NCBI GenBank assembly: GCA_900555615.1
Contig: USMB01000001.1
Span: 62,001-126,000, forward strand
DNA length: 64,000 nucleotides
Reading direction: 5' to 3'
Source: an uncultured Clostridium sp.
GTDB lineage: Bacteria > Bacillota > Clostridia > TANB77 > CAG-508
This document shows positions 46,759-55,942 of this stretch, one piece after another (position 1 is the first letter of the stretch; every line of letters begins with the position of its first letter). Both the position numbers and the translations under genes were made by a program. A model generated the notes under the pieces. That model searched no databases. It was not told the DNA's origin and saw only the letters and a list, made by a program, of their open reading frames with translations.

Positions 46759-46820
46759 TTCTTAATATAATATAGGGAGTAGCATTTAATTAAATACAAC
46801 TCTTTATATTATATTAAGAA
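46759..46820 (+). repeat. 22-bp inverted repeat before the aspartokinase
   Basis: The arm from 46759 to 46780 and the arm from 46799 to 46820 pair at 22 positions; 16 outer positions are perfect A/T or G-C pairs and the inner part has two G-U. The 18-base loop itself includes TTTAATTAAA. The right arm ends at the ribosome binding site AAAGGTG, so folding could influence translation. It is not a lysine riboswitch, which is far longer. Confidence 0.65.
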
Positions 46821-46831
46821 AGGTGCAAAAG

Positions 46832-47797
46832 ATGGAAACAATAGTAATTAAATTTGGAGGAAGCTCTGTTGCAGACAACAGCAAATTACAATTGGTTGCA
46901 AATAAAGTTATAAAATTATATGATGAAGATAATAATGTAGTTGTTGTAGTTTCTGCACAGGGTAAAAAAACAGACCAGCTAATAAAAGAAGCTGAAGAAT
47001 TATCATTAAAACCTGATAAAAGAGAAATGGATACATTGATAAGTGTTGGAGAACAAATTAGTGCTAGTAAATTAGCAATTTTATTAAATTATTTAGGATA
47101 TCAAGCGATATCTCTTACAGGTTGGCAGGCAGGAATTCACACAAGTGATGAAAATCAAAATGCTAAAATAGAATATATTGATTGTACGAGAATAGAACAA
47201 GAATTGGATGAAGGAAAAATTGTTATAATTACAGGATTTCAAGGGATAAATGATAATAATGATATTACTACATTAGGAAGAGGAGGTTCTGATACAACAG
47301 CTGTTGCATTGGCTGCAAGTCTAAAAGCTAAACAATGCTACATATATTCTGATGTTGATGGAATATATTCAGCAGATCCTAATAAAGTTGAAGGCACTAG
47401 AAAATTAACTGATATTTCTTATGAAGAAATGCATGCATTATCAAGTGAAGGTGCAAAAGTTTTACATGATAGATGTGTTGAGATTGGTGAAAAATATAAT
47501 GTGCCAATAGTTACTGGTTCTACATTTAATAATAATCCAGGAACAGTGATATCTCATAAGTTGGAGGCTTCTGGAATAAAAAGCATTGTAAAAAAAGATG
47601 TTTCTAGAGTATCTGTTATTGGTTTTGGAATTAGTTCTAGAGATGAAATTATTAATAAGATTTTAGATATTGCAAATAAAAATAGTTTGGAGATTTTTAA
47701 TATTGATATTAGTAGAACGAAAATTTCAATAGTTTTTAAAGAGATGGTTAAAGATGAAATTTTACAAGAATTACATGAGGTTCTTGTAAGAACTTGA
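46832..47797 (+). CDS. Aspartokinase, short form with one ACT domain
   Basis: Phosphorylates aspartate, the first step to lysine, diaminopimelate, threonine and methionine. The kinase domain (to about residue 240) has VIKFGGSSVAD, the LGRGGSDTTAVALA nucleotide/aspartate site and SDVDGIYSADP. Only one ACT domain follows (about 250-321); it resembles the second ACT of normal 400-residue enzymes. The first ACT, usually part of the effector site, is not recognisable, so feedback control may be altered. The ATG at 46832 lies 8 bases after AAAGGTG; a GTG at 46823 is within the box. Confidence 0.88.
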   Translation: METIVIKFGGSSVADNSKLQLVANKVIKLYDEDNNVVVVVSAQGKKTDQLIKEAEELSLKPDKREMDTLISVGEQISASKLAILLNYLGYQAISLTGWQAGIHTSDENQNAKIEYIDCTRIEQELDEGKIVIITGFQGINDNNDITTLGRGGSDTTAVALAASLKAKQCYIYSDVDGIYSADPNKVEGTRKLTDISYEEMHALSSEGAKVLHDRCVEIGEKYNVPIVTGSTFNNNPGTVISHKLEASGIKSIVKKDVSRVSVIGFGISSRDEIINKILDIANKNSLEIFNIDISRTKISIVFKEMVKDEILQELHEVLVRT

Positions 47798-47822
47798 TAT
47801 TTGTATTGTAACGTGATATAAT
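47794..47822 (+). promoter_or_regulatory. Promoter of the next unknown gene, overlapping the aspartokinase stop
   Basis: TTGATA, 17 bases, TATAAT. The TGA stop codon is inside the -35 hexamer. Confidence 0.65.
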
Positions 47823-47901
47823 ACTTCTGCTTATAATTTGTAATTCGCTTTAGAATTAAAGTGAATAAAATATTCAAATACGAAAAACAGGAGGTCATAT
47901 T

Positions 47902-48375
47902 ATGATTTCGATTGAAGATGTCCGGAAAGCTAAAATAACCGATTTGTATTTTGCACAAATCAAGAAAAGATTAACATGGGAAGAAGCAGAGAATGTAAAA
48001 GTGTATTCTGATGAATATCCTAATGCCAAAACTCCAGGGGATTTATTGCGAATTGCAGTTAGAAATGTATTGAGTAGTCAAAGAGTAGAAGTTACTGAGC
48101 AAAAAATTAGAGAATGTGAAGAAGATGTTAAAAAAGCAATTCTTTCTGGGCTTGAGGAAACTCAGCACACGATATTACTGAAAAAGGGCGATGAATATTT
48201 TGACCTTGCAACAATGCAAATGCTGGAGGAAGAATATGAAGTCGTTGAACTTACTCCTTTTTGTATGCATGGTTCTGAAAGTGATTATAGTTTTGAGAAT
48301 ACAGAAAAAGGTCTTATCTTTAATCTGGAAGAAGGAGTCTTCGAAAAATATTTGAATGAGCACAGCAAAAAATAA
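47902..48375 (+). CDS. Uncharacterised 157-residue protein
   Basis: Not recognised. It is acidic, without a signal peptide or membrane segment. The N-terminal 80 residues look helical (ITDLYFAQIKKRLTWEEAEN), the C-terminal half more mixed (EVVELTPFCMHGSESDYS). AGGAGG lies 6 bases before the ATG. It has its own promoter and a terminator and is thus a single-gene unit between amino acid and glycogen genes. Confidence 0.72.
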   Translation: MISIEDVRKAKITDLYFAQIKKRLTWEEAENVKVYSDEYPNAKTPGDLLRIAVRNVLSSQRVEVTEQKIRECEEDVKKAILSGLEETQHTILLKKGDEYFDLATMQMLEEEYEVVELTPFCMHGSESDYSFENTEKGLIFNLEEGVFEKYLNEHSKK

Positions 48376-48385
48376 CTGAGCTGTG

Positions 48386-48423
48386 AAAAAGCCTTTATCT
48401 TTAAAGAGATGAAGGTTTTTTTA
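48386..48423 (+). terminator. Intrinsic terminator before malQ
   Basis: AAAAAGCCTTTATCTTT pairs with AAAGAGATGAAGG (two-base bulge) and is followed by TTTTTTT. Confidence 0.75.
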
Positions 48424-48460
48424 TAAGTATTATAAATATTGAAATTAATCAGAATACCTA

Positions 48461-48489
48461 TTGAAAAAATAAATTTATTAATATATAAT
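48461..48489 (+). promoter_or_regulatory. Promoter of malQ
   Basis: TTGAAA, 17 bases, TATAAT, about 43 bases before the malQ start. Confidence 0.65.
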
Positions 48490-48531
48490 TGACATGGACA
48501 AAAGTAAAAACGAAGAAAGGAACATAGGAAA

Positions 48532-49851
48532 ATGAAAGAAAAAGGAATTTTACTTCCAATATTTTCACTTCCAAGCAAATATGGAATTGGAGACTTTGGA
48601 TATGAAGCATATGAATTTATAGATATATTAAGTGAAAACAATATAAAATATTGGGAAGTCTTGCCAATAAACGAATGTAACAAATTGCCATACTCTCCAA
48701 TAAGTTATTATGCAATAGAAGAAGATTACATATCTTTGGACAAATTAAAAAAAGAAAAATTAATAAAAGATGCGGAAATACGAGAAAGCAAAGATAGAGC
48801 AATATATGATGATTTCAAAGAAAAATACTATAATGAAGCATTTAGCAATTTCAGACCCAATAATGAATATTATGAATTTATAATACTACAAGAAATCAAT
48901 GAATATGCTGAATTTAAAAGCAAAAAAACAGGAAAAAGTAAAGAATATCATTTATTTATTCAATATATGTTATATAAGCAATGGATGGAATTAAAACAAT
49001 ATGCTAATTCTAAAAATGTGCAAATAATTGGAGACATGCCAATGTACCCTGTGTTCGATTCAGTAGAAACTAAATTTCATCCAGAATGTTTTGAAATGGA
49101 AAATGGTAAATTTACATTTGAAGCAGGTACACCACCAGATTATTTTAATGAAAATGGTCAAAAATGGAATAGTCCTGTATATAATGTTAAAAATATAAAA
49201 AAGGACAATTATCAATATCTAATAAAAAGATTCAAATATCATTTAAAATTATTTGATAAAGTTAGAATAGATTATTTTAGAGGATATGATTCATTCTTCA
49301 AGATTCCAATCGGAAAATCTGGAAAAGAAGGATGTTATACAGATGGCGTAAGTTATGGATTTTTTGATGAATTATTTAAAGACAATAGTGTAAAAATTGA
49401 GAACTTTATAATTGAAGATTTAGGAGAAATTAGAGAAGAAACAATAAAACTAAGAGAACACTATGGATTTACAAGGCAAAAAATATTGCAATTTACAATA
49501 GATTTAGATAATTTCTATGATAGAGATAATGAAACGGAAAATGTACTTGTATTCCCTGGAAATCATGATTGTAACACAATTTATGGATGGTATAAAACAC
49601 TTGATGATGACCATAAATGGAAATTAAAAGAGTTTTTAAAACGAAACAATTGTAATGATATAAATGTTAATATTGGAATTATGCAATATTTATCAAAATG
49701 TAAAGCTAAAATGCCAGTAATCATGGTACAAGATATTTTAGGATTAGATGAAAGTGCAAGAATAAATGTGCCAGGAACAGAAAGTGATAAAAACTGGTCT
49801 TGGAAATTAATTGATTTTAATGATTTAAAAGAAAGAATAAAAGATTATTAA
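48532..49851 (+). CDS. malQ: 4-alpha-glucanotransferase (GH77)
   Basis: Transfers malto-oligosaccharide chains during glycogen or maltodextrin metabolism. GH77 features include LPSKYGIGDFG at the N-terminus, GDMPMYPVFDS, the nucleophile region VRIDYFRGYDSF, the acid/base glutamate in IIEDLGEI and the third carboxylate in FPGNHDCNTIYGW. At 439 residues it is shorter than the usual 480-500, mainly from shorter loops near residues 90-130. The start is set by an AAGGA box. pfkA follows after 16 bases, joining sugar mobilisation with glycolysis. Confidence 0.9.
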   Translation: MKEKGILLPIFSLPSKYGIGDFGYEAYEFIDILSENNIKYWEVLPINECNKLPYSPISYYAIEEDYISLDKLKKEKLIKDAEIRESKDRAIYDDFKEKYYNEAFSNFRPNNEYYEFIILQEINEYAEFKSKKTGKSKEYHLFIQYMLYKQWMELKQYANSKNVQIIGDMPMYPVFDSVETKFHPECFEMENGKFTFEAGTPPDYFNENGQKWNSPVYNVKNIKKDNYQYLIKRFKYHLKLFDKVRIDYFRGYDSFFKIPIGKSGKEGCYTDGVSYGFFDELFKDNSVKIENFIIEDLGEIREETIKLREHYGFTRQKILQFTIDLDNFYDRDNETENVLVFPGNHDCNTIYGWYKTLDDDHKWKLKEFLKRNNCNDINVNIGIMQYLSKCKAKMPVIMVQDILGLDESARINVPGTESDKNWSWKLIDFNDLKERIKDY

Positions 49852-49867
49852 TAGGGAGGAAATTCAG

Positions 49868-51013
49868 ATGATAAGAAAAGTAGCTATATTAGCAAATGGA
49901 GGAGATGTATCAGGATTTAATGCTGTTATTAGAGCAATTATAAAAACAGCAGAAAATAATGGAATAGATTGTTATGGGTTTATAGATGGATATAATGGAT
50001 TATTAAAAAACAATTTTGTAAAATTAGCAACATCAAATAATTCAACAGCTTCTGGAATATTACCAAAAGGAGGCTCAATAATTGGTTCATCAACAAATGC
50101 AAATGTATTTAATTACAAAGTGGTAAATGAAGATGGATCAGTAGAATATAAAGATTTATCTGATGTATGTGTTGAAAATATTAAAAAAGATGGATTTGAT
50201 TGTATATTCACATTAGGAGGAGATGGAACTCAAAAATCAGCAAGAGATTTTTCAACAAAAGGAGTAAATGTAATTGGTGTTCCAAAAACAATTGATAATG
50301 ATGTTGCATGTACAGAAATTACATTTGGATATAATACAGCTGTATCTGTTGCAGCAGAAGCCTTAGACAGATTGCACACAACAGGTGAAACACATCATAG
50401 AATAATGGTACTTGAAGTTATGGGAAGATATGCTGGATGGATAGCTCTAGAATCTGCAATTGCAGGAGGAGCAGATATTGCATTAATTCCAGAAATACCA
50501 TATGACTTAAATAAAGCAGTAGAAAAAATAAATGAAAGAAGAGCTCAAGGAAAAGAATTCAGTATAGTAGTTGTAGCAGAAGGAGCAGCACCAAAAGGTG
50601 GAACAATTACAGTTGCAAATAAAAGAGATAATGGAGCAGGTGTAGATAACAACAAACTTGGTGGAGTTGGACAAGTAGTTGCAAAACAACTTGAAGAATT
50701 AACAGGTCTTGAGGCTAGAAATACAACTTTAGGATATATGCAAAGAGGTGGAACTCCAACAGCATTTGATAGAGTTTTATCAACTAAATATGGTGCAAAA
50801 GCTATGGAACTTGCATTAGATGGAAAGTTCGGAGTACTAACGGTAATTAAAAATGGAAAATTAGACTATGTTTCATTAGAAGATGTTGTAGGAAGAAATA
50901 CTAAAATAGGAGCTGTTTCAGGAAATACAGCAGAAAGTAATTTAAGAAAAGTTACTATGGATGATGATTTAGTAAAAACAGCTAGAGATATAGGAATATG
51001 CTTAGGCGATTAA
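49868..51013 (+). CDS. pfkA: 6-phosphofructokinase, mixed-substrate clade
   Basis: Phosphorylates fructose 6-phosphate. Gly120 in GGDG (117-120) is the ATP-type residue, whereas Lys140 in PKTIDND is found in pyrophosphate enzymes and in the ATP enzymes of the long clade III. The combination G plus K fits ATP-dependent members of that clade; actual donor preference needs assay. MGRYAGWIAL and YMQRGGTPTAFDR are the other family motifs. Length is 381, longer than the 320 of classical PfkA. GGAGG precedes the ATG. Confidence 0.92.
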   Translation: MIRKVAILANGGDVSGFNAVIRAIIKTAENNGIDCYGFIDGYNGLLKNNFVKLATSNNSTASGILPKGGSIIGSSTNANVFNYKVVNEDGSVEYKDLSDVCVENIKKDGFDCIFTLGGDGTQKSARDFSTKGVNVIGVPKTIDNDVACTEITFGYNTAVSVAAEALDRLHTTGETHHRIMVLEVMGRYAGWIALESAIAGGADIALIPEIPYDLNKAVEKINERRAQGKEFSIVVVAEGAAPKGGTITVANKRDNGAGVDNNKLGGVGQVVAKQLEELTGLEARNTTLGYMQRGGTPTAFDRVLSTKYGAKAMELALDGKFGVLTVIKNGKLDYVSLEDVVGRNTKIGAVSGNTAESNLRKVTMDDDLVKTARDIGICLGD

Positions 51014-51042
51014 TAATTCACAAAAAATTCACACAATTCGTG

Positions 51043-51071
51043 TTGACAAAATGACACTGTGTCATTATAAT
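51043..51071 (+). promoter_or_regulatory. Consensus promoter of the tetR-ABC operon
   Basis: TTGACA, 17 bases, TATAAT. The spacer is filled by a palindromic operator. Confidence 0.8.
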
Positions 51072-51087
51072 TATGACAGAGTGTTAT
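51050..51087 (+). promoter_or_regulatory. Tandem TetR operators
   Basis: The first, ATGACAC-T-GTGTCAT (51051-51065), is a perfect palindrome between the -35 and -10 boxes. The second, ATGACAG-A-GTGTTAT (51073-51087), begins just after the -10 box. Centres at 51058 and 51080 are 22 bases apart, about two helical turns. Confidence 0.7.
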
Positions 51088-51135
51088 TTTTGCGTTTTGT
51101 GGGGAAACGTGATAATTAGGAGGGAAGTGATAGAA

Positions 51136-51756
51136 GTGCCAAAAGAAACTTTTCTAAAGCTTTCAAATGAGAAACAGCAAAAAGTGTTAGATGCTGCAAA
51201 GAAAGAATTTGCAAGAGTTCCAATAGAAAATGTCTCAATAAAAAACATTGTAGAAGATGCAGATATTGCAAGAGGCAGTTTTTATCAATATTTTGAAAGC
51301 AAAGAAGATTTGCTGGTTTATCTTTTAAAAGAAAAAGCAGAGCAAGTATCAAATAAAGTAAAAGAAAAAATCCAAGAAACAGATGGAGATTTATTTGAAA
51401 CATATATTTTCTTGTATGATATGGCAATAGAAAATTTCATGAAAAAAGAAGATGAAGACTTGTATAAGCAAATATTTATAAATATAAAATCATCTGATGA
51501 AAGTATATTTGATTTAATGAAAAATACCAAACCAAAAGATGTCATAAAATATTGTGATTTGTTAAATACCAAAAATTTAAAAATAGAAAATCAGCAAGAT
51601 TTTATGGTAATATGTGAAATGTTAAATGCAATTACAAGAAAATCAATTATAAAAAATTTTAAAGGAGTTTCAAAAGAAGAATGTAGAAGCACATTTCTTA
51701 AAGAAATAGAATATTTAAAATATGGAATTATAAAAAAGGAGGATAAAAATGCTTAA
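51136..51756 (+). CDS. TetR-family repressor of the ABC exporter
   Basis: Ligand-responsive repressor. The N-terminal helix-turn-helix is about residues 25-50 (IKNIVEDADIARGSFYQYF), and the rest is a helical ligand-binding domain of unknown specificity. Length is 206. The GTG at 51136 gives the family-typical start MPKETFLKLS and lies 12 bases after GGAGG. It overlaps the exporter gene by 8 bases, so it should control both itself and the exporter through the tandem operators. Confidence 0.88.
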   Translation: MPKETFLKLSNEKQQKVLDAAKKEFARVPIENVSIKNIVEDADIARGSFYQYFESKEDLLVYLLKEKAEQVSNKVKEKIQETDGDLFETYIFLYDMAIENFMKKEDEDLYKQIFINIKSSDESIFDLMKNTKPKDVIKYCDLLNTKNLKIENQQDFMVICEMLNAITRKSIIKNFKGVSKEECRSTFLKEIEYLKYGIIKKEDKNA

Positions 51757-53953
51757 AGTATTAAAAAAATTAAAACAATCATGGCTATCAGTAGTAGTTA
51801 TTGTAGCATTACTATGTGTGCAAGCAACAGTTGATTTGGAATTGCCAAATTACACATCAAAAATAGTAAATACAGGAATTCAGGCTGGTGGAATTGAATA
51901 TGCAGTTCCAGAAGTAATCAGCAAAAACGACATGGATTCAATACTTTTGTTTACAAATAGTGATGATGAAATATTAGAAAAATATTCAGTTGCAAGTGCA
52001 ACAGATTTAACAAATAAACAAGAAAGAACTTTAAAAAAATATTTAAAAGAAGATTATAACAAAGACGAAATCTATGTAATAAAAGATTTAAAAACTGACG
52101 AGAAAGAAGCTCTTGAAGAATTGATGACAAAACCAATTATTATTTCTCAAACAGTTCAAAACAAAGAAATTTTAAAATCTATGCCACAAGAGCAATTAGC
52201 AAAAATGTTGGAAGAATCATCAAAACAAATTGACTCAATGCAAGACTCAATAAAAACACAAGCAGCAGTAGCATATGTAAAAACACTTTACAAAGATACA
52301 AATGTTGATACAGATAAAATTCAAATGAACTATATAATGATAGCTGGTCTAAAAATGTTAGCATTAGCAGCAATTAGTATGGCATCAGGAATTACAATTA
52401 TGATGTTGTCATCACGTGTAGGTGCAAGACTTTCTAAAACATTAAGAGAAGAAGTATTTAATAAAGTACTAAGCTTTTCAAACAAAGAATTGCGTGAATT
52501 TTCAACAGCATCTTTAATTACACGTAGTACAAACGATGTTCAACAAATTCAACAATTAATGGCAATGTTATTTAGAACAGTTGTATATGCTCCAATAATA
52601 GGTATAGGTGGAACTATAAAAGTATTAAATGAAAGCAACAGTTCAATGGCTTGGATTATTGGATTAGCAGTTATTACAATTATTCTAGTAGTAGGTGTAT
52701 TATTTGCAATAGCAATGCCAAAATTCAAGAAATTACAAGAATTGGTTGATAAGCTAAATAAAGTATCAAGAGAAATCTTAACAGGTTTACCAGTTATAAG
52801 AGCATTTAACACAGAGAAAAAAGAAGAAAAAAGATTTGATAATGCAAATAGTGATTTAATGAAGGCAAACATATTTGTAAATACAGCAATGTCAATTATG
52901 ATGCCAATGATGATGTTTATAATGAATGGAGTTTCAATCCTAATAATATGGGTTGGAGGCCATAACATCGACCAAGGTGTAATGCAAGTTGGAGACATGT
53001 TAGCATTCATACAATATGCAATGCAAATAGTAATGAGCTTCTTAATGATATCAATGATATCTATAATGCTTCCAAGAGCTTCTGTATCAGCAAACCGTAT
53101 TATGAAAGTACTTGAAACAGAACCAAGCATAAAAGATAAAGAAAATACAAAGAAATTAGATCCAAGTAAAAAAGGATTAGTTGAATTTAAGAATGTATCA
53201 TTTAAATATCCAGATGCTGATGCTGAAATTCTTTCTGATATAAACTTTACAGCAGAATCAGGAAAAACAACAGCAATAATAGGAAGTACTGGTAGTGGAA
53301 AATCTACAGTAGTAAATTTAATACCTAGATTTTATGATGTAACAGGTGGAGAGCTTCTAGTTGATGGAGTTAATGTAAAAGATTTATCACAAAAAGAATT
53401 AAGAGATATAATTGGATTTGTGCCACAAAAAGGAGTTTTATTTTCAGGTACAATAGAATCTAATATAAAATATTCAGATGAAAATATGTCTGATGAGCAA
53501 ATGATTAATGCAGCAGAAATTGCACAAGCAACAGAATTTATAAATGGAAAAACAGATAAATATAAATCAGAAATTGCACAAGGCGGAAACAATGTTTCAG
53601 GAGGTCAAAAGCAAAGGCTTTCTATTGCAAGAGCAGTTGCAAAAGACCCAGAAATATTTGTATTTGATGATAGTTTTTCAGCATTAGACTTTAAAACAGA
53701 TGCAGCATTAAGAGAAGCGTTAGCACAAAAAACAAAAAATAAGACATCTATTATAGTTGCACAAAGAATTAGTACAATTCTAAATGCAGATAAAATTATA
53801 GTTTTAGATGACGGAAAAATCGTAGGTCAAGGAACACACGAAGAATTATATAAAACAAACGAAACATATAAACAAATAGCTTTATCACAATTATCTGAAG
53901 AAGAATTAACAAAAGACTTTTCAGATAAGGATAATAAAGAAAGGGGGGAATAA
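51749..53953 (+). CDS. Heterodimeric ABC exporter, subunit 1 (degenerate site)
   Basis: Type IV ABC exporter half: six membrane segments and an ATPase domain. Walker A is GSTGSGKS (512-519), the signature VSGGQKQR and Walker B VFDDSFSALD, where the catalytic glutamate is replaced by aspartate. An extracellular insertion of about 150 residues lies between the first and second membrane segments (about 40-195), helical and rich in Lys/Asp/Glu. The degenerate Walker B is the standard asymmetry of heterodimers such as TM287/288 and BmrCD. The partner follows after one base. Substrate is probably a drug or peptide. Confidence 0.92.
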   Translation: MLKVLKKLKQSWLSVVVIVALLCVQATVDLELPNYTSKIVNTGIQAGGIEYAVPEVISKNDMDSILLFTNSDDEILEKYSVASATDLTNKQERTLKKYLKEDYNKDEIYVIKDLKTDEKEALEELMTKPIIISQTVQNKEILKSMPQEQLAKMLEESSKQIDSMQDSIKTQAAVAYVKTLYKDTNVDTDKIQMNYIMIAGLKMLALAAISMASGITIMMLSSRVGARLSKTLREEVFNKVLSFSNKELREFSTASLITRSTNDVQQIQQLMAMLFRTVVYAPIIGIGGTIKVLNESNSSMAWIIGLAVITIILVVGVLFAIAMPKFKKLQELVDKLNKVSREILTGLPVIRAFNTEKKEEKRFDNANSDLMKANIFVNTAMSIMMPMMMFIMNGVSILIIWVGGHNIDQGVMQVGDMLAFIQYAMQIVMSFLMISMISIMLPRASVSANRIMKVLETEPSIKDKENTKKLDPSKKGLVEFKNVSFKYPDADAEILSDINFTAESGKTTAIIGSTGSGKSTVVNLIPRFYDVTGGELLVDGVNVKDLSQKELRDIIGFVPQKGVLFSGTIESNIKYSDENMSDEQMINAAEIAQATEFINGKTDKYKSEIAQGGNNVSGGQKQRLSIARAVAKDPEIFVFDDSFSALDFKTDAALREALAQKTKNKTSIIVAQRISTILNADKIIVLDDGKIVGQGTHEELYKTNETYKQIALSQLSEEELTKDFSDKDNKERGE

Positions 53954-53954
53954 T

Positions 53955-55772
53955 ATGCCAGGACCAATGGGAGGACCTAGAGCAGGTCATGTAACAGAAA
54001 AAGCAAAAGATTTTAAAGGAACAACTAAAAAATTAATTGGACAATATTTGTCAAAATACAAAATCGGTTTAATTATAGTTATAATCTTTGCAGTTGGAAG
54101 TACAATATTTTCAATTATTGGACCTAAAATTTTAGGTAATGCTACAACTGAAATATATAATGGATTAGTAAACAAATTGTATGGCACAGGTGGAATTGAC
54201 TTTAGGAAAATAGGAACAATTTTATTAACATTATTGGGATTATATGTCTTGAGCGCATTATTCTCTTTTATACAAGGACTTACTATGACAAGAATATCTC
54301 AAAAGCTTACATATAGACTTAGAAAAGATATATCAGAAAAGATAAATAAATTGCCTATGAATTACTATGACAAAAAGACAAATGGAGAAGTATTATCAGT
54401 TATAACAAATGATATTGACACATTAGGAACAAACTTAAACCAAAGTGTAACACAAATTATCACATCAGTTTGTACATTAGTTGGTATTGCAATAATGATG
54501 TTATCAATTAGTTGGCAAATGACATTAATTTCACTTATAGTTATGCCAATAGGAGCTTTTTTAGTAAAAATAATTGTTGGAAAATCTCAAAAATACTTTA
54601 AGAGACAACAAGATTATTTAGGACATGTAAATGGTCAAGTAGAAGAAGTATATTCAGGATTAACTGTTGTAAAAGCATTTAATGGAGAAAATAATGCAAG
54701 AACAGAATTTGCAAAAGAAAATAATGAATTATATAAATCTGCATGGAGATCACAATTCTTATCAGGACTTATGTTTCCAGTAATGGAATTTATATCTAAT
54801 ATAGGATATGTAGGTGTTGCAATTGCTGGTGGATATTTAGCAATCAATGGAAAAATTACTGTTGGTAATATTCAAAGCTTTATACAATATAACAAGCAAT
54901 TTACACAACCAATAAATCAAATTGCACAAGTATCAAGTATGTTACAAGCTATGGTTGCTGCAACTGAAAGAATTTTTGAATTCTTAGAGGAAAAAGATGA
55001 AGTAGAAACAGCTAAAGAAGGTGTAACAACAAAAGGATTAAAAGGCAATGTAACATTTGACCACGTAAAATTCGGTTATAATCCAGATAATATAGTTATA
55101 AAGGACTTTAATGCAGAAGTGCATGATGGTCAAAAAATAGCTATTGTAGGACCAACTGGAGCAGGAAAAACAACAATGGTAAAATTATTGATGAGATTTT
55201 ATGATGTTACAGATGGTAGAATTTTAGTTGATGGACACAATGTAAAAGACTTTGAAAGAGGCGAACTTCGTCAAATGTTCGGAATGGTATTACAAGATAC
55301 TTGGCTATTTGGCGGAACTGTAAAAGATAATATCAAATATGGAAAAGAAGATGCAACAGATGATGAAGTTATAGAAGCGACAAAAGCAGCTCATGTACAT
55401 CATTATATCAAAACTTTGCCAAATGGATATAATTCAGAAATTAATGAAGAGTCAAGCAATATTTCAGCTGGTCAAAAACAATTATTGACAATAGCTAGAG
55501 TTATCTTAACAGACCCTAAAATATTGATTTTGGATGAAGCTACAAGTTCTATCGATACTAGAACAGAAATTCAAATCCAAAAGGCTATGGATAATTTAAT
55601 GAAGGGTAGAACATCTTTTATTATTGCACATAGATTGTCTACAATTAAGAATGCTGATTTGATTTTGGTTATGGATCATGGTGATATTGTTGAACAAGGT
55701 ACTCATGAAGAACTTCTTGCTAAAGGTGGATTTTATGAGAAATTGTATAATAGCCAATTCGACGAGCAATAA
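53955..55772 (+). CDS. Heterodimeric ABC exporter, subunit 2 (catalytic Walker B)
   Basis: Second half of the exporter: six membrane segments and an ATPase domain with Walker A GPTGAGKTT, signature ISAGQKQL and Walker B LILDEATSSID carrying the catalytic glutamate. Its altered signature (SAGQ for SGGQ) pairs with the aspartate-bearing Walker B of subunit 1, completing one degenerate site. Gly/Met-rich N-terminus (MPGPMGGPRAGH) is typical of this family. Length is 605. The reading ends normally, and a foreign gene fragment begins 3 bases later. Confidence 0.92.
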   Translation: MPGPMGGPRAGHVTEKAKDFKGTTKKLIGQYLSKYKIGLIIVIIFAVGSTIFSIIGPKILGNATTEIYNGLVNKLYGTGGIDFRKIGTILLTLLGLYVLSALFSFIQGLTMTRISQKLTYRLRKDISEKINKLPMNYYDKKTNGEVLSVITNDIDTLGTNLNQSVTQIITSVCTLVGIAIMMLSISWQMTLISLIVMPIGAFLVKIIVGKSQKYFKRQQDYLGHVNGQVEEVYSGLTVVKAFNGENNARTEFAKENNELYKSAWRSQFLSGLMFPVMEFISNIGYVGVAIAGGYLAINGKITVGNIQSFIQYNKQFTQPINQIAQVSSMLQAMVAATERIFEFLEEKDEVETAKEGVTTKGLKGNVTFDHVKFGYNPDNIVIKDFNAEVHDGQKIAIVGPTGAGKTTMVKLLMRFYDVTDGRILVDGHNVKDFERGELRQMFGMVLQDTWLFGGTVKDNIKYGKEDATDDEVIEATKAAHVHHYIKTLPNGYNSEINEESSNISAGQKQLLTIARVILTDPKILILDEATSSIDTRTEIQIQKAMDNLMKGRTSFIIAHRLSTIKNADLILVMDHGDIVEQGTHEELLAKGGFYEKLYNSQFDEQ

Positions 55773-55774
55773 AG

Positions 55775-55942
55775 GGCGAAAAATGTGAATTCTGTGTAGT
55801 CTTAGAACGACAACACTTTGACACTTCTCGTAAATTTGACTTACTTGCCAAAAAAAGAGGAGAATTGAGAAAAAACAAAGGAATCACAGTTAGATGGGCA
55901 TTGGATATCAGTGATTTTAATATAGAAATTATAGAAAAATGA
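55775..55942 (+). pseudogene. 3' fragment of an unidentified foreign gene
   Basis: 55 open codons with no start codon, ending TGA. The residues include CEFCVVLERQHFDTSRKFD and GITVRWALDISDFNIEII. CGA, CGT, GCC and CTT codons contrast with the AGA-rich neighbours. A perfect terminator hairpin overlaps its stop. It looks like the tail of a lost gene left when the element inserted or decayed. I do not recognise the family. Confidence 0.6.

Noticed and set aside
46741..46831. Lysine riboswitch before the aspartokinase
   Set aside because: The leader is about 90 bases and has a single hairpin; the lysine aptamer needs about 170 bases with a five-helix junction.
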